Source: JACCXM01 sp046328335 (lineage in GTDB: Bacteria > Chloroflexota > Chloroflexia > Thermomicrobiales > UBA6265). Taken from it: a stretch of 64,000 bases of DNA. The DNA lies in assembly GCA_046328335.1 (NCBI GenBank), contig JAXLWU010000023.1, forward strand, positions 1-64,000, written 5' to 3'. A program made the translations under genes and the position numbers. Under the pieces are notes generated by a model. That model did no database searches, was not told the DNA's origin, and saw only the letters and a program-made list of their open reading frames with translations. Below are positions 52,950 through 61,522 of this stretch, one piece after another (within the stretch, counting starts at the first letter, position 1; the number at the start of each line of letters is the position of its first letter).

Positions 52950-54143
52950 ATGCGGTTCACAAGTCGTCCTCTCGGCCTGCTGCGATCCCTGGTTGTCGTG
53001 ATGCTCTTGATCGGCATGGCCGGGTTTGCGGCCGGCGACGCGCTGTCGCGTCAAGTCGCCAGCGACTTCGCCCCGACGAGTGGAAACGCCCAGGTCATCG
53101 CCCAGGGGGTTGCCACCCTGCCGGCGGGTGACGTCGTCTGGCGAACGGTGCGGACGCGGGCGATGTCGCCGCAAGAATCGTTGTTCGAGGCGCGGCCGCT
53201 CGGCTTCGTGCTCGCGACGGACGGCCCACTCCTGCTCACCGATCAGGAGCAGGGCGAGCAGACGCGGCTGGGCCGTGGCGAGGCGGCGTTCGTGCCCGCC
53301 GGGGTGGTGCAGCGGCGGGCCAGCCTGACGGAAGGAGCAGTGAGCTACCTCTCGATCGAGCTGGTCCCGGCCGATGCCCCCGCTCCCCCTGATGACGCGA
53401 TCGTGCTCCAGCCCGGACAGCCATTTGCGGCCCCGGCCGGGCTGCGCGATCTCGATCTGGTCAGTGACACCGTGCGGGGGGATGATGTCTACGCCGTGCC
53501 CGATTCGGGGGCGAAGAATGTCGTGCTGATTACTGATGGCGCGGCGAATGTCGGGCGGCCCGGCGGGAACCCGGTGGTCCTGCTCGCGGGCGAGGCGGCG
53601 AGTTTCACCGGGGAACTGGCGGTGGGAGCAGCGCCGGGTGACGGCGAACCGGTCGCCACCTTTGTCGTTGCCATGATCGGTCCCGAGGTTCCCGCGCCGC
53701 CAGGACTGGAGGCGGCGCCCACCGCGGCAGCGGTAACGGCGACGGAGGCAACTCCGAGCACGATCGGCGAACCGACGACCCAGCAGAGTGCCGGGCAGGG
53801 CGAAGTCACCGTTCAGGTTTTCACCTGTCCACCCGGCATGACCGCGGAAAGTCTGGCCGCGGCCGTGTGCGAACCGGTCGCGGACGGATTCGATCTTGCG
53901 CTTGCCGGGGAGGCTCTCGCCGAGCCATTGACCGTGCAGGACGCGGACATGAGAGGAAACGCGGTGACGTGGAGCGGGTTGCCGCCCGGCGACTACGTGA
54001 TCAGCGAGCCGCAGTTGCCAGCCGGGGCGACGACCTATGTGCTCTCGGCGCGCAAGGTCACGGGCGATGCCGCATCAGGCTATACCCTGAAGGTCAGCGC
54101 TGACGCACCCGTAAAACTGCGCATCTACAACCTCGCGCCGTAA
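52950..54143 (+). CDS. Exported cupin-like protein with C-terminal SpaA/CnaB-like domain
   Basis: A 397-residue exported protein. A signal peptide (to about 32) is followed by a first half with a cupin-like barrel (RTRAMSPQESLFEARPLGFVLATDGPLLL, RLGRGEAAFVPAGVVQRRAS) and a second similar barrel (residues 155-240). A Pro/Ala/Thr linker precedes a C-terminal ~110-residue domain with GEVTVQVFTCPPGMTAESLA, LPPGDYVISEPQLPAGATTYVLSA, in the style of a SpaA/prealbumin fold. No metal ligands are certain. It follows the 52201 gene and a strong hairpin terminates it. Confidence 0.72.
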   Translation: MRFTSRPLGLLRSLVVVMLLIGMAGFAAGDALSRQVASDFAPTSGNAQVIAQGVATLPAGDVVWRTVRTRAMSPQESLFEARPLGFVLATDGPLLLTDQEQGEQTRLGRGEAAFVPAGVVQRRASLTEGAVSYLSIELVPADAPAPPDDAIVLQPGQPFAAPAGLRDLDLVSDTVRGDDVYAVPDSGAKNVVLITDGAANVGRPGGNPVVLLAGEAASFTGELAVGAAPGDGEPVATFVVAMIGPEVPAPPGLEAAPTAAAVTATEATPSTIGEPTTQQSAGQGEVTVQVFTCPPGMTAESLAAAVCEPVADGFDLALAGEALAEPLTVQDADMRGNAVTWSGLPPGDYVISEPQLPAGATTYVLSARKVTGDAASGYTLKVSADAPVKLRIYNLAP

Positions 54144-54170
54144 ATCCAGTCCCCTGATTCCACGAAGAAC

Positions 54171-54202
54171 GAAGAGCGGCGGCCAAGTGGCCGCCGCTCT
54201 TC
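54171..54202 (+). terminator. Intrinsic terminator-like hairpin after 52950 gene
   Basis: A perfect 14-bp stem, GAAGAGCGGCGGCC with GGCCGCCGCTCTTC, closed by the loop AAGT. It lies 28 bases after the stop codon, followed by a moderately T-rich stretch (TGGTGTTTCC). The stem is symmetric enough to act in both directions, but only the plus-strand gene ends nearby. Confidence 0.75.
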
Positions 54203-54349
54203 ATGGTGTTTCCGGCGTTTCTTCCTGTTCCGTGTTTGACAGCGGCTCAGCCAACGCGGTGGCCGCCCGCGGCGACTACCGCTGATGAAATAGATGCATA
54301 GCCGTGATGACACGGAACGAATCGAGACGAAGCAACTAGGAGCAGGACG

Positions 54350-55921
54350 ATGAACACGATCAACGGTCAGGTGAACGAGTTCGGTGGGTCGATCGACGGT
54401 GAAACAGGGGAGCGCCGGGGAGCGGCCCGGTTCATTCTCCAGGCGCGGCCACGGCTGCTGGCCGGACTTCGCATCGTCCCCGCCGCGTTGCTGCTGATGG
54501 GCGTTGTCACCATGGCGCCGAGTGCTTCGGCCACCGGTTGCGCGCCATCCAATATCTCGGTCAACGGCGGCACCGTCAGCAACGACACGACCCTCCGCTT
54601 GAGTGCTGACGGCGGCACAGCGGTCTCGAATGCCAACGGCGGCGACGACAACGTGGCGGTCGGCGGCAACGGTGGCCAGAACGGTGACGGTGGCAATGCG
54701 GCGGCCGGCAACGGCGGAATTGCCCTGGCGGATGCCAGTGGCGGGATGATCGACCTCGACGATATCAATTCCGGTAACAACTCCGGCAATACCGTCGCCC
54801 TCGGCGGCAACCGCTCCGGATGCGGATTCGGCGGCAATCTTTCCGCCAATGGCGGTAACGTTTCGAACCAGACCACGATCGCCATCAGCGCGGACGGTGG
54901 CACGGCGCGCTCCAACGCGAACGGCGGCGACGACAATGTCGCGGTCGGTGGCAATGGGGGGCAGAATGGGGACGGTGGCAACGCCGCCGCGGGTAACGGA
55001 GGCATTGCCCTCGCTGACGCCAGCGGTGGCGCGGTGACCATCGGCAACATCAATTCCGGCAACAACCGGGGCAATACGGTCATCGCCGGGTTGGGCGGCA
55101 GCTTTTTCGGCAGTGGCGGCAATGCGCGGATCGATGGGGGCCAGGTTTCCAATTCCACGACGCTGCGCATCAGCGCCGATGGCGGGACGGCTCGGTCGAA
55201 TGCCAACGGCGGCGATGACAATGTCGCGGTCGGGGGCAATGGTGGACAGAACGGTGATGGTGGCAACGCCGCGGCCGGCAACGGCGGAATCGCGCTGGCC
55301 GATGCCAGTGGCGGGTCGGTGACCATCGGCAATATCAACTCTGGCGGCAATCGGGGCAACACCGTCGCCGTGAGCGGCAATCTCCACGGCAATGTCGCGG
55401 TCAGCGGCGGGACGGTGACCAACGACACGACCATCGACATCAGTGCTGACGGTGGGACCGCGACCGCCAATGCCAATGGCGGTGACGACAATGTCGCCGT
55501 GGGGGGCAACGGTGGGCAGAACGGGGATGGTGGGGACGCTGCCGCGGGTAATGGCGGGGTCGCGGCGGCCGACGCCAGTGGCGGTTCGGTGACTACTGGC
55601 GACATCAATTCCGGCAACAATGCCGGCAACACGGTGGTGGTCGACGGCAACGTGAGCGGCAATGTCGCGGTCAGCGGGGGCACGGTCAGCAACGAGACCA
55701 CGATCGACATCAGCGCCGACGGCGGCACGGCGACGGCAAACGCCAACGGTGGCGATGACAACGTGGCGGTCGGCGGCACTGGCGGGCAGAATGGCGACGG
55801 CGGCGATGCGGCGGCTGGCAATGGCGGCGTCGCGGTGGCCGACGCGAGTGGTGGCGACATCACGATCGGTGATGTGAACTCCGGCGACAACACCGGGAAC
55901 ACGGTGGTGATCGGAGGGTAG
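54350..55921 (+). CDS. Gly/Asn-rich tandem-repeat exported protein
   Basis: A 523-residue protein. The N-terminal 65 residues have a hydrophobic signal-like stretch (RIVPAALLLMGVVTMAPSASA) after a charged tail; two Cys lie just after (GCAP and GCGF). The rest is five repeats of about 95, 95, 90, 90 and 85 residues, each with the frame TxxxSADGGTAxxNANGGDDN, NGGQNGDGG, AAGNGG and GNTV. The composition is mostly Gly, Asn, Asp, Ala, Ser, Thr and Val, very low in charged Lys/Arg and aromatic residues, and it may form a beta solenoid. The ATG follows AGGAGC. Function unknown; a surface or matrix role is likely. Confidence 0.8.
   Translation: MNTINGQVNEFGGSIDGETGERRGAARFILQARPRLLAGLRIVPAALLLMGVVTMAPSASATGCAPSNISVNGGTVSNDTTLRLSADGGTAVSNANGGDDNVAVGGNGGQNGDGGNAAAGNGGIALADASGGMIDLDDINSGNNSGNTVALGGNRSGCGFGGNLSANGGNVSNQTTIAISADGGTARSNANGGDDNVAVGGNGGQNGDGGNAAAGNGGIALADASGGAVTIGNINSGNNRGNTVIAGLGGSFFGSGGNARIDGGQVSNSTTLRISADGGTARSNANGGDDNVAVGGNGGQNGDGGNAAAGNGGIALADASGGSVTIGNINSGGNRGNTVAVSGNLHGNVAVSGGTVTNDTTIDISADGGTATANANGGDDNVAVGGNGGQNGDGGDAAAGNGGVAAADASGGSVTTGDINSGNNAGNTVVVDGNVSGNVAVSGGTVSNETTIDISADGGTATANANGGDDNVAVGGTGGQNGDGGDAAAGNGGVAVADASGGDITIGDVNSGDNTGNTVVIGG
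54554..55918 (+). repeat. Five in-frame tandem coding repeats
   Basis: Repeat starts at 54554, 54839, 55124, 55394 and 55664; the spacing is 285, 285, 270, 270 and about 255 bases. All lengths are multiples of 15 bases. The GGGACAAC-type core (NANGGDDNVAVGGNGGQNGDGG) is nearly invariant at protein level, while third codon positions differ, so the copies are not recent duplicates or have been kept by selection. Confidence 0.85.
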
Positions 55922-55939
55922 ACCTGATCCGGGGAGATA

Positions 55940-55983
55940 GCCCTCATCCCGGCTCCTCTCCCGCTTGACGGGAGAGGGGTCTT
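55940..55983. repeat. Dispersed palindromic repeat family A, short copy
   Basis: CCCTCATCCCGGCTCCTCTCCCGC then GACGGGAGAGGGGTC: the CTCTCCCGC and GGGAGAG parts pair. It follows the repeat protein gene at 20 bases and could also serve as its terminator. Confidence 0.65.
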
Positions 55984-56012
55984 CTCTTGCCTGGGGTGTA
56001 GTTGAAGCAAAG

Positions 56013-56049
56013 CCGGAACGCCTCTCTGACAATCAGAGAGGCGTTCCGG
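56013..56049 (-). terminator. Intrinsic terminator of the cupredoxin gene
   Basis: A perfect 17-bp stem: CCGGAACGCCTCTCTGA (56013-56029) with its complement at 56033-56049, loop of 3 bases. On the minus strand it lies 25 bases after the stop of the cupredoxin gene and is followed by CTTTGCTTC. It could work in both directions and, on the plus strand, close the repeat protein transcript. Confidence 0.8.
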
Positions 56050-56074
56050 CCTGCCAGGTTCTTGCCGTTGATGA

Positions 56075-57460
56075 TTACTGGGCCAGCGTCAGCCCGCGCA
56101 GCAGCGCCTCGCGCAGGGGGACCTGATCGTTGTAATCGGCGGTCGGCACGTTCTGGACGACGGCGAGCACCGCCTCGTTCGGGATCAGCGGAATGCAGCC
56201 GACGAAGAGAGTGTACGGCTCGGTGCGATCGGGGAAGGTGTAGTCGTGGTTGTAGATCGCGTAGGCGCCGGTAGCCGCGGTCTCGCCTTGCAAGGGCTTT
56301 CCGGTTTCGTCCGTTGCCAAGCCAAGATTGCTGACGTTGGGATCGGCGGTGAGTTGTTCGACAAACGTATCGACACATTTCCTGGGATCGCCGCCGAACG
56401 CCGATTCACCAGTGAAGGTGATGTAACTCGCGCCGTTGAAGAGCACGAAGCGGTCGCGGCCGTTGGTGGAGACGTTCTCCGACTCTTGCCAGGTCGGGCC
56501 GTAACCGATGGTGTAACCGAAGGTTGGGCTCTTGTAGGTGGTGCTCGGCGGGGGAGCAGGCCGCTCCGCGGCGGCCGCGGTGGAGGCGGTCGACGCGGCG
56601 AGGGAGACCGTTACCGTGGTGCCACCATCCGGCGATGGACGAAGGATCGTCACTCCGCTGTAGCCCGAATCGTTCTGCTCCCGGGCCGCGAGCACGAGGC
56701 CGTCGCTCGGTGTCCATGGCGCGGGAGGACGGCTGCCGATATCCGAACAGGCGAGATAGGTCTGCTTGTTCTGGGGGCTGGCGTGGACGTGGACCGAGAA
56801 CGGTTCGCCGAAAAGATTCTCGAGCGGGACCTTGGTGGTGCCGGTCACCACTTCCACCGCGCCGACTCCCTCCTGCTGGCCCTCGTCGATACGAAAACTG
56901 CGCAGATCGGGGAAGGAGTAGACGACGATCCCGAGTTCGTCGCAGGTCCCGGCATGAATGTGGGCGAGGCGCGAGGGATCGACGGGAGCGAGATTCTGCA
57001 CCGGTCCCGCGGCACCAGAATCCGTTGTCTGGCCAGACGCGACGGGCTCGTTGGCCGTCGCGGTCGCAACCTCGATACCGTCGGTTCCGCCCGAGGCAGC
57101 CTCCTCAACTACGACCTTGCCCTGCATTTCGGGATGGAACCCGCAGAAATAGGCATAGGTCCCCGGAGCGTCAAAGGTGAAACTGAACGTTTCGCCCGGA
57201 TCGAGGCGGCCGGAATCGAATGAACCGTCCTGTGCCGTGACCGTGTGCGGCCGACCGGTGGCATTGGTCCAGGTCACCTTTGTTCCGGGTGCGACCGTCA
57301 CTTCCGCCGGGTCGAACGCGAAATCGACGACCGAGATCTTGACATCGGCGCCTTGACGCGCGGCGGCGCGATCGGCCGGCACGGTCGGCAGGACGGCGAT
57401 GGCAACGACGAAAACGAACGCGAGAATGGTCTTCAACCAGGTTGTGCCGAGTCTGAACAT
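56075..57460 (-). CDS. Exported cupredoxin-domain protein
   Basis: A 461-residue exported protein. The signal (10-35) is followed by a plastocyanin/azurin-type domain (38-120) with the complete type-1 copper set: H72 (GRPHTV), C106, H109 and M112 (YFCGFHPEMQG). Residues ~165-285 form a beta domain with the HxHAG motif (LAHIHAGTCDELG) similar to CHRD/SOD-like folds. Residues 325-461 form a second domain beginning YKSPTFGYTIGYGPTW, as found in many secreted Chloroflexota proteins. ATG 57460 has AAGGAGC before it. It may carry electrons or bind copper outside the cell. Confidence 0.85.
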   Translation of the reverse strand: MFRLGTTWLKTILAFVFVVAIAVLPTVPADRAAARQGADVKISVVDFAFDPAEVTVAPGTKVTWTNATGRPHTVTAQDGSFDSGRLDPGETFSFTFDAPGTYAYFCGFHPEMQGKVVVEEAASGGTDGIEVATATANEPVASGQTTDSGAAGPVQNLAPVDPSRLAHIHAGTCDELGIVVYSFPDLRSFRIDEGQQEGVGAVEVVTGTTKVPLENLFGEPFSVHVHASPQNKQTYLACSDIGSRPPAPWTPSDGLVLAAREQNDSGYSGVTILRPSPDGGTTVTVSLAASTASTAAAAERPAPPPSTTYKSPTFGYTIGYGPTWQESENVSTNGRDRFVLFNGASYITFTGESAFGGDPRKCVDTFVEQLTADPNVSNLGLATDETGKPLQGETAATGAYAIYNHDYTFPDRTEPYTLFVGCIPLIPNEAVLAVVQNVPTADYNDQVPLREALLRGLTLAQ

Positions 57461-57573
57461 GGTGCTGCTCCTTCTGCTGGACAGCGCCATTCTCGCATTT
57501 GCGGTCGGCGACCGTCATTGTCACGGTACGCCGGGAGAGCATCCGGTTCCTCACGCACGAATCGAATTCCGCT

Positions 57574-58908
57574 CTACCGAGATTGGTCCGCACCGCACCA
57601 TTCGGCGATGGTAAGTGCCAGGGCAATAGTCGCCGCGAGCAGATCGTCCTCGGAAATGTGCTCGTCCGGCTGGTGCGCGACGCTCGGCGCGCCGGGACCG
57701 AAATTGACCGTCGGGATGCCGGCGTTCACGAGCAACCCCATGTCGGTGTGGCTGCACATCCCTTCCACATGGGTCGTGGCGCCGGCCGCGCGGGTCGCGG
57801 ACTCGAGCAGGACGGGCAGCGGGTGATCGGCCGGAGTCTCGCCGCAATCGGCGTCGACTAGCCACTCGATGCGCGGTGGATGTTGCTGGAGCCACTCGCT
57901 GCGGCTTGCCTGGTCCGCAAAGAATTCCTCGAGTTCCGCCTTGACATGCCCGCCGAGTCCCCGCTCGTCCTTTTCGGCGGGGAGATACTGAGCATCGAAC
58001 GTGATGCGCATTTCGCCCGCAAAGGCGGTAGGAAACTCCCCGGCATCGAGCATCGACACGCTGACCTGGCAAGGCAGTGGCAGCAGGGGGTGTTGCTTCC
58101 GCGGGTCCGCGGCCCAGCATGCGTTCAGTTTGTCGATTTCATCGAGAATCGCCCGGCCAAGCACGATGGCATCGACCGCGCCGCCGTCGCGCCAGTGCGG
58201 CTGCGGCATTTCGATGTGACTAGCGCGGCCGGGAATCGTCACCCGTCCCCAGAGAATGCCCCGGCAGAGCGGCGCAACGACGAGATCGGTCGGTTCTGGA
58301 ATGATCGCGCCATCGGCGCGGTAGCCGCGGTCGACCATCGCCAGCGTGCCCATGCCCCCCGCTTCCTCGTCGACCACGGAGGCGAAGATGACATCGCCCC
58401 GCAATCGCAGTCCGAGATCTGCCAGGATCTCGATCGCTGATAGCGCGGCAGCCCAGCCGCCCTTCATGTCCGCGGCGCCGCGCCCGACGATCGTGCCGTC
58501 GCGCCGGACAGCTGCGAAGGGATCGACGCTCCAGCCCTCCCCCGGACTGACGACATCGACGTGGCCGAGCAGCAACAGGGAGCGCCCACCGCCGCTTCCT
58601 GGCAGGGTTGCAGCCAGATTGGGGCGCCCGCGGAAATCGCGTCCTGGGTAATAGCCGGGGCCACCCGCGTGTTTCGCCAGGTCGTCGGCATTGGGTTCCC
58701 AGCGGTCGATTTGGGCATCCAGCGCGGCGAGCCGGGCAGCAAGAACGTCCTGCACCTCGCCTTCGCGCGAGGGAACCGTGTAACCGCTGAAAAAGGGATT
58801 GACACTGGGTACGCGGACCAGCGCCTGGAGCAGAGAGATGGTTTCGTCCTGGCGCGTTCGCGCCGCCGCCGTGATCCTGGAGACCAACTCGGGAGCGAGG
58901 GTGGTCAT
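57574..58908 (-). CDS. M20-family metallopeptidase/deacylase
   Basis: A 444-residue amidohydrolase of the ArgE/DapE/ACY1 type. The two-metal site is visible: H116 and D118 (LLGHVDVVSPG), D148 (GRGAADMKGG), E181/E182 (VVDEEAGG), and the later His in CSHTDMGLLVNAG. The lid domain spans about 225-340. It is the last gene of the minus-strand operon and overlaps the start of the phosphotriesterase-type gene by 4 bases. Substrates in the family are N-acyl amino acids or dipeptides. Confidence 0.92.
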   Translation of the reverse strand: MTTLAPELVSRITAAARTRQDETISLLQALVRVPSVNPFFSGYTVPSREGEVQDVLAARLAALDAQIDRWEPNADDLAKHAGGPGYYPGRDFRGRPNLAATLPGSGGGRSLLLLGHVDVVSPGEGWSVDPFAAVRRDGTIVGRGAADMKGGWAAALSAIEILADLGLRLRGDVIFASVVDEEAGGMGTLAMVDRGYRADGAIIPEPTDLVVAPLCRGILWGRVTIPGRASHIEMPQPHWRDGGAVDAIVLGRAILDEIDKLNACWAADPRKQHPLLPLPCQVSVSMLDAGEFPTAFAGEMRITFDAQYLPAEKDERGLGGHVKAELEEFFADQASRSEWLQQHPPRIEWLVDADCGETPADHPLPVLLESATRAAGATTHVEGMCSHTDMGLLVNAGIPTVNFGPGAPSVAHQPDEHISEDDLLAATIALALTIAEWCGADQSR

Positions 58909-59936
58909 GCCGATTCTCCGGTGAAGACGCGGCGGGGATTGCCGATCAGGAGCATGTCGATCTCGTGCTCGGTGAAGCCATGGCGGCGCAAGCGCGGTAC
59001 GAAATGCTCGAGGATGTGGGCATAGCCCGTTCCGCCATAGCGAACCAACTGGATCTTGATGAAGACGTCCTGGGAGACAAGCACCTTCCCCAGCAGTCCG
59101 TGGTCGCGCAGGCGCCGGATGGCGAAAGCGTTGTCGTCATCGCTCGGTGATTGGGCGGACTGGTCGGCATAGAAGAAGTCCATGCCGATCATATCGAACT
59201 CGAGCCAGGCGCCGCGTTGGGCGAGGGCGACCTGGTAGTCGGTATCCAGGCCGCTGGGATTCATGTGGCAGAGCACCGTGCTCTGAAGATCGGCCCCTTC
59301 GTCCGCGATGACATCGAGGACGCGGCCGCCGTGCCGTTCCCAGCCTGGCAAATGCACCTCGAGCGGCACACCGGTGATCCGCTGTGCTCGCGCCGCGCCT
59401 CGCAGAACCTTTTCCTCCTCGGTGGTGAAGTCCTTGGAGATGCCGATCTCGCCGATGATGCCAGAGCGCACCCCGAACTCGCCCTCGCTGACATCGTGCT
59501 CGATTTCCGCCGCGATCGATTCGACGGTCATCTCCTTGACGTGCGGGGGATGGGCCGGATGCAGGTAGTAGCCGGTGCCCATCACGATGTGCAGACCGGT
59601 GGCGCGGGCAATGCGCTGTAAGGCGCGCGGATCGCGGCCGATGCCGCGGCAGGTGGGATCGATCACGCTCTGGCCCCCGGCGAGGCGAAAGTGCATCACC
59701 TCCGCAATCGCCGTGGCCTCGTCGAACAGTTTGCAGTTGTCAAGGTTCATGAAGGGGTCGTTGCGCAGTTGCCCGAGGATTTCGATGGAGACGGGTTGAT
59801 AGGCCGTCGCCTTGCGCGAGGCTTCCGGCGGTTCCTGGAACCAGGGCGTGGCATCGAGCAGCAGATGCTCGTGCATCAGCGTCACCCCGAGTTGCTCGGC
59901 GTCGATCGGACCGAGCACCGTCATGACCTGCTTCAC
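58905..59936 (-). CDS. Phosphotriesterase-family hydrolase
   Basis: A 343-residue TIM-barrel hydrolase. Metal ligands are H22 and H24 (MHEHLLLD), E162 (GEIGIS), H194 (LEVHLPG), H223 (CHMNPS) and D289 (VSQDVF). In true phosphotriesterases the bridging residue is a carbamylated Lys; here it is Glu162, as in the phosphotriesterase homology proteins. So organophosphate hydrolysis is unlikely; lactones or amides are more likely. It overlaps both neighbouring genes by 4 bases, so the operon is tightly coupled. Confidence 0.9.
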   Translation of the reverse strand: MKQVMTVLGPIDAEQLGVTLMHEHLLLDATPWFQEPPEASRKATAYQPVSIEILGQLRNDPFMNLDNCKLFDEATAIAEVMHFRLAGGQSVIDPTCRGIGRDPRALQRIARATGLHIVMGTGYYLHPAHPPHVKEMTVESIAAEIEHDVSEGEFGVRSGIIGEIGISKDFTTEEEKVLRGAARAQRITGVPLEVHLPGWERHGGRVLDVIADEGADLQSTVLCHMNPSGLDTDYQVALAQRGAWLEFDMIGMDFFYADQSAQSPSDDDNAFAIRRLRDHGLLGKVLVSQDVFIKIQLVRYGGTGYAHILEHFVPRLRRHGFTEHEIDMLLIGNPRRVFTGESA

Positions 59937-61522
59937 GCGGGACCTCCCTCCTGCGCCTGGAACGAACGAGCCCGATCGGGGGCACTGATCCAGCGCCGCA
60001 TCGTTTGACCACCATCGATCAAGAGCGAAGCGCCGGTAATGTGCCTGGCCTGATCGGACGCGAGAAAGGCGACGGTCGCCGCCACGTCCTCCGGCTGCCC
60101 GACGCGGCCAAGTGGAATGCGCTCGGCAAACTCGGCGAAGAACGCCTCCTGCTCACCGCGCTGTTGCTGACGGAAACTGAGCGATGTTGCGATGATGCCG
60201 GGGCAGATGGTGTTGGCCCGAATCCCGTCGCGGGCGACCTGCAAGGCGAGCGATTTCGTCATCGCCTCGACGGCGGCTTTGCTCGCCATATACGCGGCGC
60301 CGCCGGTGATGGTGTCATGGCGGCCGGTGGACGACCCCATGTTGACGATCGTCCCTCCCCCGGCGCGCCGGAGCGCCGGGACCGCGTGCTTGCTGCCGAG
60401 AAACAGGCCGCGCAGATTGATTTCGATCATTTCGTCCCACCGCGCGACCGGCATTTCCGCAATCGGCACGTCGAGTCCGCCAATTCCGGCGTTGTTGAAG
60501 ACCACGTCCAACCGTCCGAAATGCTGATCCGCGCGGGCAAAGGCAGTCGCAATCGCTGCTTCGTCCGAGACGTCGGCGCTGAGCGGCAGCACATCGGTCC
60601 CACCGGTGGTGATTCTTCCGGCGAGTTCGTTGACGACCATGGCGTCCCGGTCGAGCAGAGCCAGGCGCGCGCCCTCGGCGGCAAAGCGTAGGGCTGTGGC
60701 GCTGCCCAGCCCGCCCCCAGCGCCGGTGATCAGGACGACGCGATCCGCGAACCGCGCGGGCGGCATCAGTGACGGCTTCCGCGTCACGGGGGCATACCCG
60801 CCCTGGCGAGGCGCGTTGCTCCAACTCTGCAGTGACTGTCCGCCATCGACGACCAGGTCACTGCCTGAGATGTGCCGGGCGTCGTCAGAAAGAAGGAACA
60901 ACACCGCGTTGGCCACGTCATCAGGAGTGGCGGGCACCCCGAGTGGAATGCGCTCACTGTGGTCGTCAGGTACGTGGCCTTCGTGGACCGTACCCATGCA
61001 CACGGCATTCGCGCGCGCGCCGTAGACCGCGCCATCGAGGGCCAGACCACGGGTGAGACCGAGAAGGCCCGCCTGGGCGGCCTGGAAGAGCGCGTAGCCG
61101 ACGCGGCTGTCCCAACTGGCGAGGACCGAGGCGAGAAGAACGATTGCGCCGCTGCCGCGGGGCATCAACGGCAGGAGCGCGTGGCTTCCATACTCCGCAC
61201 TGAGCAGCGTTCGTTCCGCGGCTTCGGACGTGGTTGCTCCCCCGAGACCGGGGGTGCTGACAAAGCCGCTGAGGGCATGGACGAAGTAATGGACCGGCCA
61301 GCCGGTCCTCCGCAGTTCGTCGTGCACGTCGGTCCAGAACGATTCGGACCAGATCTCGCCTGAGAACGAGCGAGATGCAGCGGGGTTCGGCTGCGCTCCC
61401 GGCGCCTCGACCGCGACTATCAGCAACCCGCCGTTTTGCAACTGGACGCTGATTGCACTTCCGACGGGCGTGCCACTTCCGCAGACCACCGCCAGCGGAC
61501 TTCCTGACGCGGCGTCGTTCAC
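59933..61522 (-). CDS. Tandem SDR fusion with degenerate first domain
   Basis: A 529-residue protein made of two SDR-type domains. Domain 1 (about 8-235) has GSGTPVG in place of TGxxxGIG, Ser132, Tyr143, but Q147 where the catalytic Lys should be (YALFQ). Domain 2 (about 258-525) is complete: TGAGGGLG, NNAG, Ser398, Tyr411, Lys415 (YMASK). Both end with the same phrase, VDGGQSLQSWSNAP and IDGGQTMRRWISAP, which shows an internal duplication. The first half may be structural. It overlaps its neighbours by 4 bases. Confidence 0.87.
   Translation of the reverse strand: MNDAASGSPLAVVCGSGTPVGSAISVQLQNGGLLIVAVEAPGAQPNPAASRSFSGEIWSESFWTDVHDELRRTGWPVHYFVHALSGFVSTPGLGGATTSEAAERTLLSAEYGSHALLPLMPRGSGAIVLLASVLASWDSRVGYALFQAAQAGLLGLTRGLALDGAVYGARANAVCMGTVHEGHVPDDHSERIPLGVPATPDDVANAVLFLLSDDARHISGSDLVVDGGQSLQSWSNAPRQGGYAPVTRKPSLMPPARFADRVVLITGAGGGLGSATALRFAAEGARLALLDRDAMVVNELAGRITTGGTDVLPLSADVSDEAAIATAFARADQHFGRLDVVFNNAGIGGLDVPIAEMPVARWDEMIEINLRGLFLGSKHAVPALRRAGGGTIVNMGSSTGRHDTITGGAAYMASKAAVEAMTKSLALQVARDGIRANTICPGIIATSLSFRQQQRGEQEAFFAEFAERIPLGRVGQPEDVAATVAFLASDQARHITGASLLIDGGQTMRRWISAPDRARSFQAQEGGPA

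Noticed and set aside
54554..55918. CRISPR-like periodic repeats
   Set aside because: Period is 255-285 bases and lies within one reading frame; no short repeats with unique spacers, no cas genes.
54125..56032. A 635-residue minus-strand frame opposite the repeat protein
   Set aside because: It mirrors the repeats of the plus-strand gene, has no family features and no ribosome site; the plus strand has a signal and conserved core.
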